From contig JAXLUK010000001.1 in assembly GCA_046329555.1 (NCBI GenBank), positions 186,001-250,000 of the forward strand: DNA of 64,000 nt, given 5' to 3'. The stretch comes from UBA1941 sp046329555 (GTDB lineage Bacteria > Bacteroidota > Bacteroidia > Chitinophagales > LD1). Made by a program: the position numbers and the translations under genes. The notes beneath the pieces are model-generated. The model worked only from the letters and a program-made list of their open reading frames with translations, had not been told where the DNA came from and made no database searches. Below, piece by piece: positions 35,401 through 43,988 of the stretch (positions within the stretch are counted from its first letter, which is position 1; each line of letters opens with the position of its first letter).

Positions 35401-38400
35401 TATCGTTGGCTACAACTACATTTGGCAAAGGCTTTACGAATAAAGCTGTGATAACGAAGCTGTCGCAACCCCATATGGTTTGGAATGTATCAACATAGGT
35501 ACCGGTTGCGTTAACGACAGAACCACCGGGCAAGGTAAATGATTGACCTTGACAGATACTGTCGTTAAGCGCCGTAGCGGTTGAGTCATGTACGCGGATA
35601 ATGACAGAGTCACGATTAAAACAAATCGGGGCGAATTCGATGTCATCTAAAGCGAAATCATTTCCTCCGAGAGTAGTATTTTGATTAACGATGGTAATGG
35701 TTGCCGAGGTATTGCTACCTGAAGACCAGGTGGTATAGAATTGTTGCCATGAACAAGTGGATACAGGCGCATTAAACGGAGTTCCTAGTAAGGTGCCATT
35801 AATACTAAACTGAAGAAGGGCCGGACTGCCATTGGCCAGTGTATTCACCCAGGCGCCAAACAAATACTGCGTACCAGGGTTTACCTGAATAGTTTGCTGC
35901 CACACGATCTCATTTGGATTGGCGCTGCCGTTCACTATCATATAATTTCCGGAACCCGAAGTATGGTCTGTACATGAAGCAAACCCACTGTGCACATTGG
36001 TGGCGTTATTGTTAACGCTATAAGTACCTTCCAGAGTAACATCAGAAGCGCTGTAGGTGTAATTAGATGAGAATCCTGAATTACCCGCAGAAAAATCAGC
36101 ATTCAGCAGTTGATTTGGACCAGGCACATAACCAGTTACCACATAGGTAGTAGTTTGAGGCGGATTAACCACAGGATTTGCGGAATCTGGATGGTCGATA
36201 TAAGTAGTTGGAGACCATTGATAGTATAATCCCCCGGAAGCATGAATCGGCGCTGCACTGCCTTTACAAATATCGGTATCACCATCTGCAAAAATAGCTG
36301 CGGGAAAAACCGTTAACTGCGTTTGAATTACGCTATCACAACTATTGATCGCAGTTAGGGTATCGTAATAAGTCCCGGTTACATTCACTACCTGACCACC
36401 AGGAGTAGTATAAGAATAACCACTGCAAATTGATTGTAAATTAAGAACCACTGCCGGAGGTGATTTGACTGTAACTGTCATTGTATCCGTACAACTACCT
36501 ACCGTCCATACAAATTGATATGAACCAGGGGATGAGAATGGACCAACAAAAGACGTTGGCGAGGTTCCGTTCAAAACATTGACTACTGCAGGATTTCCCG
36601 ACGCAGCGGACCAAACCCCTCCTACCGTTGCCGCATTCATTGTAATACTTTGATTAAGGCATACTTGTTGGTCACCACCAGCATCTGGTTTCAATGTAAT
36701 GTGGATATTCATGGTATCGGTACACGTATTTGTATCGGTCCATATAAATCCGTAATTGCCCGCTATGGTGAAATTGTTTACCGCGCTGGAAGAAGAGCCA
36801 GGAGTAACAATAGTATTAGTTCCGGAATTAGAAACTAATGGCGACCATGTTCCCGTTCCAGATGCGGCTAAATTTGTAGCTGCTGCGCCAATATTGATAA
36901 CACATAGCAACTGCTGATCGGCGCCCGCATTAGGTTTTTGGGTAACAGTAGTCTGCATCGTATCGCTGCAACCTGTTCCATCAGTCCAAATAAAATTATA
37001 GGTACCTGCTGAAGCAAAAGCATTAATTACCGTATTTGCCGTCCCCGGATTTACAATTACCGAACTTCCCGGATTAGCGCCCATGGCACTCCAAATGCCC
37101 GAACCCGTGCCCGACATATTGATACTTCCGCCCGGCAGAATCGGTAAACATGAAACTAGTTGATCAGGGCCAGCTGAAGGCTTCGGACTTACTGAAATTT
37201 GTGCAGTATCTGCGCAACCACTCGGGTTGGTCCAGATATAATTATATAGTCCTCCCGAATTGAAATTGGAAATGACTGTGGTAGGTGAAGTGATATTTGC
37301 GATAATAGCCGTTCCGGAATTGGTTGGATCAGCTGTCCATGTCCCTACGCCAACACCCGACATCGTTATACTTCCACCAGGCAAGGAGGTTACACATACC
37401 AAAGATTGATTGGCTCCCGCATTCGGTTTTGCAGTTACAATAACCTGAGCAGTATCGGTACAACCTGAACTGTTCGTCCAAATGAAACTATACGTACCCG
37501 CTACACTAAATGTAGTGATGGTTGTTGTGGTAGAAGAATTGGTCGTAATCGTTGCTGTGCCTGGATTGGTAGCCATAGCCGTCCATGTTCCTGTACCAGT
37601 TGCTGCCATCGTCGCCGTTCCACCCGGGAACGTGCCGACACAACTCACCGTCTGATCCGCGCCAGCATTTGGCTTTGATGAAATCGCAATTTGAACCGTG
37701 TCCTTACAACCTGATCCATTCGTCCAAATGAAACTATAGGTACCCGCTACACTAAATGTAGTGATGGTTGTGGTTGGCGAAGTAGCGTTCGTAATCGTGG
37801 CTGTGCCTGGGTTAGAGGCCATGGCCGTCCATGTGCCTGTACCCGTTGCCGCCATCGTAGCCGTGCCACCCGGGAACGTGCCGACACAACTCACCGTCTG
37901 ATCCGCACCAGCATTTGGCTTACCGGTAACAGTAACTAATGCCGTATCCGTACAACCTGAACCATTCGTCCAAATGAAATTATATGTACCTGCTACACTA
38001 AATGCCGTAATAGTAGTAGTTGGAGAAGTATTGGCCGTTATCGTTGCTGTGCCCGGGTTCGAGGCCATAGCGGTCCATGTTCCTGTACCAGTTGCTGCCA
38101 TCGTTGCCGTTCCGCCTGGGAAAAGACCAACGCAATTCACCGTTTGATCTAATCCAGCATTTGGCTTAGCGGTAACAGTAACTAGTGCCGTATCCGTACA
38201 ACCGGAACTATTCGTCCAAATGAAATTATACGTACCTGCTACACTAAAGGTCGTAATAGTAGTAGTCGGGGAAGTATTGGCCGTAATCGTTGCTGTGCCT
38301 GGGTTAGAGGCCATGGCCGTCCATGTTCCTGTACCGGTTGCCGCCATCGTCGCCGTTCCACCCGGGAAAAGACCAACGCAATTCAATGTTTGATCTAATC

Positions 38401-39448
38401 CAGCATTTGGCTTAGCGGTAACCGTAACTAATGCCGTATCCGTACAACCTGAACTATTCGTCCAAATGAAATTATACGTGCCCGCTACACTAAAGGTAGT
38501 GATGGTTGTGGTGGGAGAAGTATTGGCCGTAATCAATGCTGTGCCCGGGTTAAAGGCCATGGCGGTCCAGGTACCCGTGCCAGATGCCACCATCGTCGCC
38601 GTTCCGCCCGGGAAAAGACCAACGCAATTCACCGTTTGATCTAATCCAGCATTTGGCTTAGCGGTAACAGTAACTAATGCCGTATCCGTACAACCGAAAC
38701 TATTCGTCCAAATGAAACTATAGGTACCCGCTACACTAAATGTAGTGATGGTTGTGGTAGGCGAAGTAGCGTTCGTAATCGTGGCTGTGCCTGGGTTCGA
38801 GGCCATGGCTGTCCATGTTCCTGTACCCGCTGCCGCCATCGTAGCTGTACCTCCCGGGAACGTGCCGACACAACTCACCGTTTGATCTAATCCAGCATTG
38901 GGCTTACCGGTAACAGTAACTAATGCCGTATCCGTACAACCGGAACTATTCGTCCAAATGAAACTATAGGTACCCGCTACACTAAATGTAGTGATGGTTG
39001 TGGTTGGCGAAGTAGCGTTCGTAATCGTGGCTGTGCCTGGGTTCGAGGCCATGGCTGTCCAGGTGCCTGTACCCGCTGCCGCCATCGTAGCTGTACCTCC
39101 CGGGAACGTGCCGACACAACTCACCGTCTGATCCGCGCCAGCATTTGGCTTTGATGAAATCGCAATTTGAACCGTGTCCTTACAACCTGATCCATTCGTC
39201 CAAATGAAACTATATGTACCTGCTACACTAAATGTCGTAATAGTAGTAGTTGGAGAAGTATTGGCCGTAATCGTGGCTGTGCCTGGGTTAGAGGCCATGG
39301 CCGTCCATGTTCCTGTACCAGTTGCCGCCATCGTTGCCGTTCCTCCGGGGAAAGTCGCGATACAACTGATATTCTGATCTGGAAGCCAGCATTCGGTTTT
39401 TGCAGTTACAGTAACCTGGCAGTATCTGAACATGAACCATTCGTCCAA
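32453..39448 (-). CDS. Giant SprB-like adhesin, C-terminal part (frame-shifted from N-terminal part)
   Basis: 2,331 residues open from 39448, real adhesin sequence beginning near 39417. It holds about eleven of the 82-residue tandem repeats (each opening PNAGxDQ and closing SGCxDT), then a beta-sandwich region with PGG/YYW and carbohydrate-binding-like segment, then PKD-like units with DSxCxGxSxTxPGG phrases, then about six SprB repeats (CHGGNDG ... YxWN ... SVSVTDANSC), and a CHU_C T9SS targeting domain at the end (FYIPNVFSPNGDGANDEF, MKIFNRWGEKLFES). SprB of Flavobacterium is the mobile gliding adhesin, so surface display and adhesion are likely. Six indels between 39383 and 40390 detach this part from the N-terminal coding region; see the array entry. 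Confidence 0.85.
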   Translation of the reverse strand: MDEWFMFRYCQVTVTAKTECWLPDQNISCIATFPGGTATMAATGTGTWTAMASNPGTATITANTSPTTTITTFSVAGTYSFIWTNGSGCKDTVQIAISSKPNAGADQTVSCVGTFPGGTATMAAAGTGTWTAMASNPGTATITNATSPTTTITTFSVAGTYSFIWTNSSGCTDTALVTVTGKPNAGLDQTVSCVGTFPGGTATMAAAGTGTWTAMASNPGTATITNATSPTTTITTFSVAGTYSFIWTNSFGCTDTALVTVTAKPNAGLDQTVNCVGLFPGGTATMVASGTGTWTAMAFNPGTALITANTSPTTTITTFSVAGTYNFIWTNSSGCTDTALVTVTAKPNAGLDQTLNCVGLFPGGTATMAATGTGTWTAMASNPGTATITANTSPTTTITTFSVAGTYNFIWTNSSGCTDTALVTVTAKPNAGLDQTVNCVGLFPGGTATMAATGTGTWTAMASNPGTATITANTSPTTTITAFSVAGTYNFIWTNGSGCTDTALVTVTGKPNAGADQTVSCVGTFPGGTATMAATGTGTWTAMASNPGTATITNATSPTTTITTFSVAGTYSFIWTNGSGCKDTVQIAISSKPNAGADQTVSCVGTFPGGTATMAATGTGTWTAMATNPGTATITTNSSTTTTITTFSVAGTYSFIWTNSSGCTDTAQVIVTAKPNAGANQSLVCVTSLPGGSITMSGVGVGTWTADPTNSGTAIIANITSPTTVISNFNSGGLYNYIWTNPSGCADTAQISVSPKPSAGPDQLVSCLPILPGGSINMSGTGSGIWSAMGANPGSSVIVNPGTANTVINAFASAGTYNFIWTDGTGCSDTMQTTVTQKPNAGADQQLLCVINIGAAATNLAASGTGTWSPLVSNSGTNTIVTPGSSSSAVNNFTIAGNYGFIWTDTNTCTDTMNIHITLKPDAGGDQQVCLNQSITMNAATVGGVWSAASGNPAVVNVLNGTSPTSFVGPFSSPGSYQFVWTVGSCTDTMTVTVKSPPAVVLNLQSICSGYSYTTPGGQVVNVTGTYYDTLTAINSCDSVIQTQLTVFPAAIFADGDTDICKGSAAPIHASGGLYYQWSPTTYIDHPDSANPVVNPPQTTTYVVTGYVPGPNQLLNADFSAGNSGFSSNYTYSASDVTLEGTYSVNNNATNVHSGFASCTDHTSGSGNYMIVNGSANPNEIVWQQTIQVNPGTQYLFGAWVNTLANGSPALLQFSINGTLLGTPFNAPVSTCSWQQFYTTWSSGSNTSATITIVNQNTTLGGNDFALDDIEFAPICFNRDSVIIRVHDSTATALNDSICQGQSFTLPGGSVVNATGTYVDTFQTIWGCDSFVITALFVKPLPNVVVANDTVCTGQQAVLHANVNPIGGTFVWTGFPSATTSLTVTPLVTTDYILQYTANGCTAADTGSVIVNPIPTITSPNQLICFGDSVYLVATGNPIGGIFNWNSTVNNDSLLVYPSVNTSYSVTYELSGCFDTALVSVTVKDTSYAYVYDTICTGSSYTMPDGTIVNISGIHNNLFQTQSGCDSLIVVNLTVLPLPILSVPNDSVCAGATSHLTATITGTGGSFLWQPGNAVTSSIAIPSITAGDHFYNVSYTDVHGCTTSLSANAFGRIVPTVQVADTLICAGQPVNLLALVNPGGGSYQWSNSATTGTITVNPTSTTTYSVTYTLSTCVASDTARISVHTIPTISLNGIRNVRCFSLNTGLIDISTSPASAGYAYSWNTSPAQNTEDAANLVAGTYQVIVQDNIGCADTASYTVAEPAQLTTPTLTPVDPKCNQGSSGSITATGHGGTGHYQYVWNTTPQQQGATASALTANTYQVTVTDDSLCSITASIQLNDPPALVLSEVQHQNVSCHGGNDGQSQVATTNGTPPFSYSWNTTPSQLDSVGDQLSATTYSVSVTDANSCTATLTVALSEPAALGVSLVPSAVKCHGGNDGAILATSSGGTLPYRYIWSNGDSLNPADTLVAGNYSVTVYDMHQCTVTATTAISEPSGMTGITSSVRTSCADINDGKATITISGGNQPYQISLLLDSIQLVGSDPNGLFTGLAGGSYWAVVTDAHQCQFAIPVTVPTAPQNFYTAIGDTTSCFGTQYNDATIQVAGGEPNNAPYQYSLDQGANQSSGIFTNVAAGDHIVVVTDNFGCDTTIQIPVVMPDEGVVEIIPDTASIELGEILELNTAFSPFSETSINSYAWSPSSGLSCNDCASPVFNFYATMTYHLTVTYNGHCVAKDYITIHVVNNNRFYIPNVFSPNGDGANDEFLIYGKAFKEVRMKIFNRWGEKLFESNSEKQGWDGTFKGVMQEPGVYVYECDIVFLDNKTVNEKGSVTLLK

Positions 39449-41101
39449 ATGAAATTATATGTGCCTGCTACACTAAATGTCGTAATAGTAGTAGTTGGAG
39501 AAGTATTGGCCGTAATCGTGGCTGTGCGGGTTCGAGGCCATGGCTGTCCATGTTCCTGTACCAGTTGCCGCCATCGTTGCTGTACCTCCCGGGAACGTGC
39601 CAACACAACTTACCGTCTGATTCGTGCCAGCATTTGGCTTAGATGAAATCGCAATTTGAACCGTGTCCTTACAACCTGATCCATTCGTCAAATGAAATTA
39701 TATGTACCCGCTATACTAAAGGTAGTGATGGTTGTTGTTGGAGAAGTATTAGCCGTAATCGTTGCTGTGCCTGGGTTAGAGGCCATGGCCGTCCATGTTC
39801 CTGTACCAGTTGCCGCCATCGTAGCTGTTCCTCCGGGGAAAGTCGCGATACAACTGATATTCTGATCTGGGCCAGCATTCGGTTTTGCAGTTACAGTAAC
39901 CTGTGCAGTATCTGAACATGAACCATTCGTCCAAATGAAACTATAGGTACCCGCTACACTAAAGGTAGTGATGGTTGTGGTTGGCGAAGTAGCGTTCGTA
40001 ATCGTGGCTATGCCCGGGTTGGTGGCCATGGCTGTCCATGTTCCTGTACCCGTTGCCGCCATCGTAGCTGTACCGCCCGGGAACGTGCCGACACAACTCA
40101 CCGTCTGATCCGCGCCAGCATTTGGCTTTGATGAAATCGCAATTTGAACCGTGTCCTTACAACCTGATCCATTCGTCCAAATGAAATTATATGTGCCTGC
40201 TACACTAAATGTCGTAATAGTAGTAGTTGGAGAAGTATTGGCCGTAATCGTTGCTGTGCTCGTTAGAGGCCATGGCCGTCCATATTCCTGTACCCGTTGC
40301 CGCCATCGTCGCCGTTCCTCCGGGGAAAGTCGCGATACAACTGATATTCTGATCTGCGCCAGCATTCGGTTTTGCAGTTACAGTAACCTGCAGTATCTGA
40401 ACATGAACCATTCGTCCAAATGAAATTGATAATGCCTGCTACACTAAATGTCGTAATAGTAGTAGTTGGAGAAGTATTGGCCGTAATCGTGGCTGTGCCC
40501 GGGTTCGAGGCCATGGCTGTCCATGTTCCTGTACCAGTTGCCGCCATCGTTGCTGTACCTCCCGGGAACGTGCCAACACAACTTACCGTCTGATTCGTGC
40601 CAGCATTTGGCTTAGATGAAATCGCAATTTGAACCGTGTCCTTACAACCTGATCCATTCGTCCAAATGAAATTATATGTGCCTGCTACACTAAATGTCGT
40701 AATAGTAGTAGTTGGAGAAGTATTGGCCGTAATCGTTGCTGTGCCTGGGTTAGAGGCCATGGCCGTCCATGTTCCTGTACCAGTTGCCGCCATCGTTGCC
40801 GTGCCTCCCGGATAGCTGGTAACACAACTTATCGTTTGGTCAGATCCCGCATTGATACCGCCTGTAACAGTCACAAAAACGGTATCTACACAACTACCGC
40901 TTCCCCAAACAAAACCATAAGTACCTAGAGCACTAAAACTTGTAATTGTCGTAGTGGGTGAGGCATTCGAAGTAATAGTGGCGGTACCCGGGTTAGAAGA
41001 AAGTGCTGTCCACGTCCCAGTACCTGTCGCTGTCATGGCAACTGAGCCTCCGGGAAGACTGGTTACACAACTAATTGTTTTATCCGTTCCGGCATTTGGC
41101 T
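36460..41101 (-). repeat. Tandem array of about 19 units of 246 bp inside the adhesin gene, with a broken-frame cluster
   Basis: Copies of the same landmark recur every 246 bases (82 codons), for example cacccggg at 37621 and 37867. About 19 units are countable from the P/N-A-G openings. From the N-terminal side, units 2 to 8 alternate between two types, one closing CKDTVQIAISS and one closing CSDTAQVTVTA, with heads alternating SCVGTFPGG and SCIATFPGG, so the youngest block is a 492-bp dimer repeated. The frame-breaking indels all lie in this block: three added bases at 39383-39402, and losses of one at 39417, two at 39527, one at 39688, two at 40260 and two at 40390. Net loss is five, which makes 10909 + 5 divisible by three. 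Confidence 0.9.
39688..40365 (-). CDS. Giant adhesin, middle fragment between frameshifts
   Basis: In frame adhesin sequence runs from about 40260 down to 39690, comprising the ends and whole units of three repeats (NTSPTTTITTFSVAGTYNFIWTN, split here: ATITANTSPTTTITTFSV and SGCKDTVQIAISS). The residues before 40260 belong to another frame. Shorter frame pieces 39473-39691 and 39406-39606 on the same strand carry the next stretches. Each break is explained by missing bases relative to sister repeats: about two at 40260, one at 39688, two at 39527 and one at 39417. They are best read as pieces of one gene. Confidence 0.6.
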   Translation of the reverse strand: MLAQIRISVVSRLSPEERRRWRQRVQEYGRPWPLTSTATITANTSPTTTITTFSVAGTYNFIWTNGSGCKDTVQIAISSKPNAGADQTVSCVGTFPGGTATMAATGTGTWTAMATNPGIATITNATSPTTTITTFSVAGTYSFIWTNGSCSDTAQVTVTAKPNAGPDQNISCIATFPGGTATMAATGTGTWTAMASNPGTATITANTSPTTTITTFSIAGTYNFI

Positions 41102-43361
41102 TGCTCACTACATTTACCCGAACTGTATCCCGGCCAATGCAGCCGTTAATATCGGTTGCTGTCAAAATATAATCCTGGGTGGAAGGCGGTGTTACAGTAG
41201 GTGACAGACTGGTGCTATTCACCATGTTCGTGGTCGGGCTCCAAAGATAGGTTGGTGCTGGAATGATATTGTTAAAGGTAATGCTCCAATTATTTAGCTG
41301 CCCTATATCGCCTGACGTAAGATCGGCAACTAGTAAAGTCCAGTTGCCATTAACCAAACAACCATTTAGGTTCGTAAATGGCTGAGAAGGCGCAAAACTA
41401 CCAGCATACGGAGGAGATGCTGTAGTAATGGAAGTGGCACCAGTTACGAAACACGTACCCGACAAATCGTCCCCAGATGTAAATGAATTGTCAACCGGCA
41501 GTAGTGTCATGGTTGTGCCACCAGGACAACGTAGCCGTATTCTTAAATCATCGGCATAGGTATGCGTAATATCTACACATACAGAAACAATAGGATTAGT
41601 TGCTACCGTTGTAGGATTGATCCCTGAAACGGTCACTACAGATGAGATACCTGTGGTATTATTATCTGGAATACTAACCGCAGTAGTATTGGAAAAAGTC
41701 GTATTCACGGATGTTGGATATTCCGTAATAGTGCCTGAAATATTTACACTTTGGCCCGCACAGATACTTACATCTGAAGAACATGTAACTTTTGGACCTT
41801 GAACCGTTATAGTCCGATAATCGGTGCATCCGTTCGCAGTGTAATAAACAACATATTGACCCGGCAAAACCGCACCAGGATTGAAAGTCCCTAACGAAGC
41901 ATTAGTAATTCCTGTGCCCGACCATGTTCCACCAGCCGGAGTTGCACCTGACAAATTGAAAGCAGCAGCATTCGAACATACCGTTTGATCGGGTCCCGCT
42001 TCTGTACCCGCAATACCTGTTGTTGTAAAATCGAAATCAACCGTATCATCCGGAAAATTATCCACCAGAACGTAGTATGTCTTACCAGCAGTTAGAAAAG
42101 ATGCCGGTATAGTTTCAACGCCCGTACCTGAAGATGCATTGCCACATGGAGGATCGAAGATATTATCGATTAGTGAAAGCCAATCGGAAACAAAGCTTCC
42201 GCTACATGGCGAACCTGTTCCGGTATATTCGAATGGTTCAAACTGTAAATAACCACCTTGATGGGTGGTCCAGTTCACGTTAAAAGATACATCCTGAGGT
42301 GGTGTAGTAGCGGTAAACTTAAACCAGATAGCATTATTCAAGTCACCATTGCAAAGCCAATTCGAAATGTCAACATCATTCGCACTGGTGGCACCAGCGG
42401 TGGTTGCGAAATAGTGTTGATTGGGACATAACGCTATAGCTCCCGTACAGCCATCATTCACTACGGTCGAAGTGACCGGATGGTTATCGATACAAATACT
42501 AAAAGGACCATCGTTATTACCTACCGCATCCACTGCTATGTAGTAGGTGGTACCGGGTACTAAGAAGTTATTGTTCAGAGTAACGGAGTTACTTCCTGTT
42601 GCCGCTTGTACGCATCCAATAGGCGTATAGGTACTGCTGGAACAAGGCGTTAACGTATACAAGGCTACTTGCGGCTGTATTCCGCCAGAAACACCAGAGA
42701 CGGTCAGGGTTACACCAATTTGAGTTGCCACAAACTTAAACCAAACGGTTCGAACATTCTGACTGCCTCCCGTGGCATCGAAACAAGCAGGAATGATATC
42801 GGGTGTACTTCCAGATGTAGTATAGGCACCGGGAGGTGAACACCAATTACTGATAGAAGGCGGGGTGATGGCCGTGCAAGGATCATCGTTGGTAGCCGGT
42901 AAAGGACTACTTACGCATAGCTGAAAAGTTCCGGTAGTGTTATTTTGCCCATCTACATAAACATAGTAAGTATTGCCAACGGTCAACCCTCCATAAGAAG
43001 CGATAGTCGCAGAACTTGTTCCAGGACTTGTGCATGATATGATGGTGAAAGCTCCTGAACCCGAGCAGCCGCCGGTTGGTGGCGTTAGCAATGCCATTTG
43101 AGGCAAGGTTAGCGTACCGCCATTAACAGTGACAACGGCAGTTGTTGATGACGCCACAAAATAAAACCACATCCCATTGTTGTTTCCTGTAGTGAAACAA
43201 GTAGGTGGCGTTAACGTACCTGAAACGCCTGTATTGTCATAAGCACCGGTAGCAGAACAACCATTTGAACTTACTAAAATGGCTGTTGAACAATCATCTC
43301 CTGGTGCCGCCCTTAACAGCGAACCAGCAAAAAGCAAGATACTGAGTAAAAAATTCTTCAT
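40263..43361 (-). CDS. Giant SprB-like adhesin, N-terminal part
   Basis: 1,032 residues, in frame to about 40390. It opens with a signal peptide (MKNFLLSILLFAGSLLRAA), then three jelly-roll/peptidase-C-terminal-like units (each with DDCxxAI, WFKFxA, YYVxVDG phrases), then a proprotein-convertase P domain (VCVDITHTYADDLRIRLRCP, NLNGCLVNGNWTLLVADL), and the start of the 82-residue PKD/Ig-like tandem repeats. The start ATG abuts the stop of the 155-residue secreted protein gene with no gap, so both are co-transcribed. The last 50 residues are read through after a two-base loss near 40390 and should be ignored. The complete gene would span to 32453. Confidence 0.85.
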   Translation of the reverse strand: MKNFLLSILLFAGSLLRAAPGDDCSTAILVSSNGCSATGAYDNTGVSGTLTPPTCFTTGNNNGMWFYFVASSTTAVVTVNGGTLTLPQMALLTPPTGGCSGSGAFTIISCTSPGTSSATIASYGGLTVGNTYYVYVDGQNNTTGTFQLCVSSPLPATNDDPCTAITPPSISNWCSPPGAYTTSGSTPDIIPACFDATGGSQNVRTVWFKFVATQIGVTLTVSGVSGGIQPQVALYTLTPCSSSTYTPIGCVQAATGSNSVTLNNNFLVPGTTYYIAVDAVGNNDGPFSICIDNHPVTSTVVNDGCTGAIALCPNQHYFATTAGATSANDVDISNWLCNGDLNNAIWFKFTATTPPQDVSFNVNWTTHQGGYLQFEPFEYTGTGSPCSGSFVSDWLSLIDNIFDPPCGNASSGTGVETIPASFLTAGKTYYVLVDNFPDDTVDFDFTTTGIAGTEAGPDQTVCSNAAAFNLSGATPAGGTWSGTGITNASLGTFNPGAVLPGQYVVYYTANGCTDYRTITVQGPKVTCSSDVSICAGQSVNISGTITEYPTSVNTTFSNTTAVSIPDNNTTGISSVVTVSGINPTTVATNPIVSVCVDITHTYADDLRIRLRCPGGTTMTLLPVDNSFTSGDDLSGTCFVTGATSITTASPPYAGSFAPSQPFTNLNGCLVNGNWTLLVADLTSGDIGQLNNWSITFNNIIPAPTYLWSPTTNMVNSTSLSPTVTPPSTQDYILTATDINGCIGRDTVRVNVVSKPNAGTDKTISCVTSLPGGSVAMTATGTGTWTALSSNPGTATITSNASPTTTITSFSALGTYGFVWGSGSCVDTVFVTVTGGINAGSDQTISCVTSYPGGTATMAATGTGTWTAMASNPGTATITANTSPTTTITTFSVAGTYNFIWTNGSGCKDTVQIAISSKPNAGTNQTVSCVGTFPGGTATMAATGTGTWTAMASNPGTATITANTSPTTTITTFSVAGIINFIWTNGSCSDTAGYCNCKTECWRRSEYQLYRDFPRRNGDDGGNGYRNMDGHGL

Positions 43362-43829
43362 CTAGTAAGTTTCATTCAATCGTTTGTATTCAATGCGCTT
43401 TTCCCCTTTACCAACTGGCTCGCTTGGTTTTAAACCGAACCCTATATCTATCACTGGAATGATACCATAACGATAGTGTGTTGTAGCCAATTCGCGACTT
43501 TTGGCCACAACAATAGAATCAATCACTTTTCCCCTTGATTGCTCTTCAATAATCGAAAGTAGTTGCACATTAGGTCCATTAGTAATGTGCACTTCCTGTC
43601 GGTAATTATATCCGCGATAAGCATTTAAATCAGCCCTTCGCAACTTCGCTAAATCTGCGAATGAATAAACGGTTACATCGGCTGTTGCCACAACGCCATT
43701 AGTCAAAAGCGAATCGGCATACCATTGTTGAAGTGATGTTGGTGATTGTTGTGCATAAGCGCCGACATGCGCAGCCATCAAGGTGATTAAGAAGCAGTAG
43801 TTTTTTAGAATAGTTTTTATGTACACCAT
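43362..43829 (-). CDS. Secreted protein of unknown function upstream of the giant adhesin
   Basis: 155 residues from ATG 43829 (MVYIKTILKNYCFLITLMAA), with a signal peptide ending AYAQQ. A longer reading from 43889 is unlikely. The mature part starts SPTSLQQWYADSLLTNGVVA and ends in a charged tail (GKGEKRIEYKRLNETY). I recognise no domain. It lies immediately before the adhesin and its stop touches the adhesin ATG, so the two are likely expressed together. A periplasmic helper of the adhesin or a small secreted partner is speculative. Confidence 0.6.
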   Translation of the reverse strand: MVYIKTILKNYCFLITLMAAHVGAYAQQSPTSLQQWYADSLLTNGVVATADVTVYSFADLAKLRRADLNAYRGYNYRQEVHITNGPNVQLLSIIEEQSRGKVIDSIVVAKSRELATTHYRYGIIPVIDIGFGLKPSEPVGKGEKRIEYKRLNETY

Positions 43830-43972
43830 AATATTCACTTCATTGGAGTGAAAGTTAATAATTTTGGTTGCATTAATCAGTGTTAGCACCGCACTTTTTC
43901 AACGAATCCGCCTCGTATAAGAACTTTCGTCAATACAACCAGCTGAACTTCCTAATCTTCCGGGTGTTATAC

Positions 43973-43980
43973 TACCTTTG
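43973..43980 (+). promoter_or_regulatory. -7 promoter element of the TonB receptor gene
   Basis: TACCTTTG fits TAnnTTTG exactly, and the ATG at 43989 follows eight bases later. No clear TTTG at the usual 19-base spacing was seen upstream. Confidence 0.4.
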
Positions 43981-43988
43981 CGACTTTT

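Noticed and set aside
39383..40390. Programmed frameshifting in the adhesin
   Set aside because: There are five separate frame breaks with no common slippery sequence; sister repeats show the lost bases, so errors or mutations explain it better.
36460..41101. CRISPR array
   Set aside because: Units are 246 bp, coding, near-identical with no unique spacers, and carry in-frame repeat protein.
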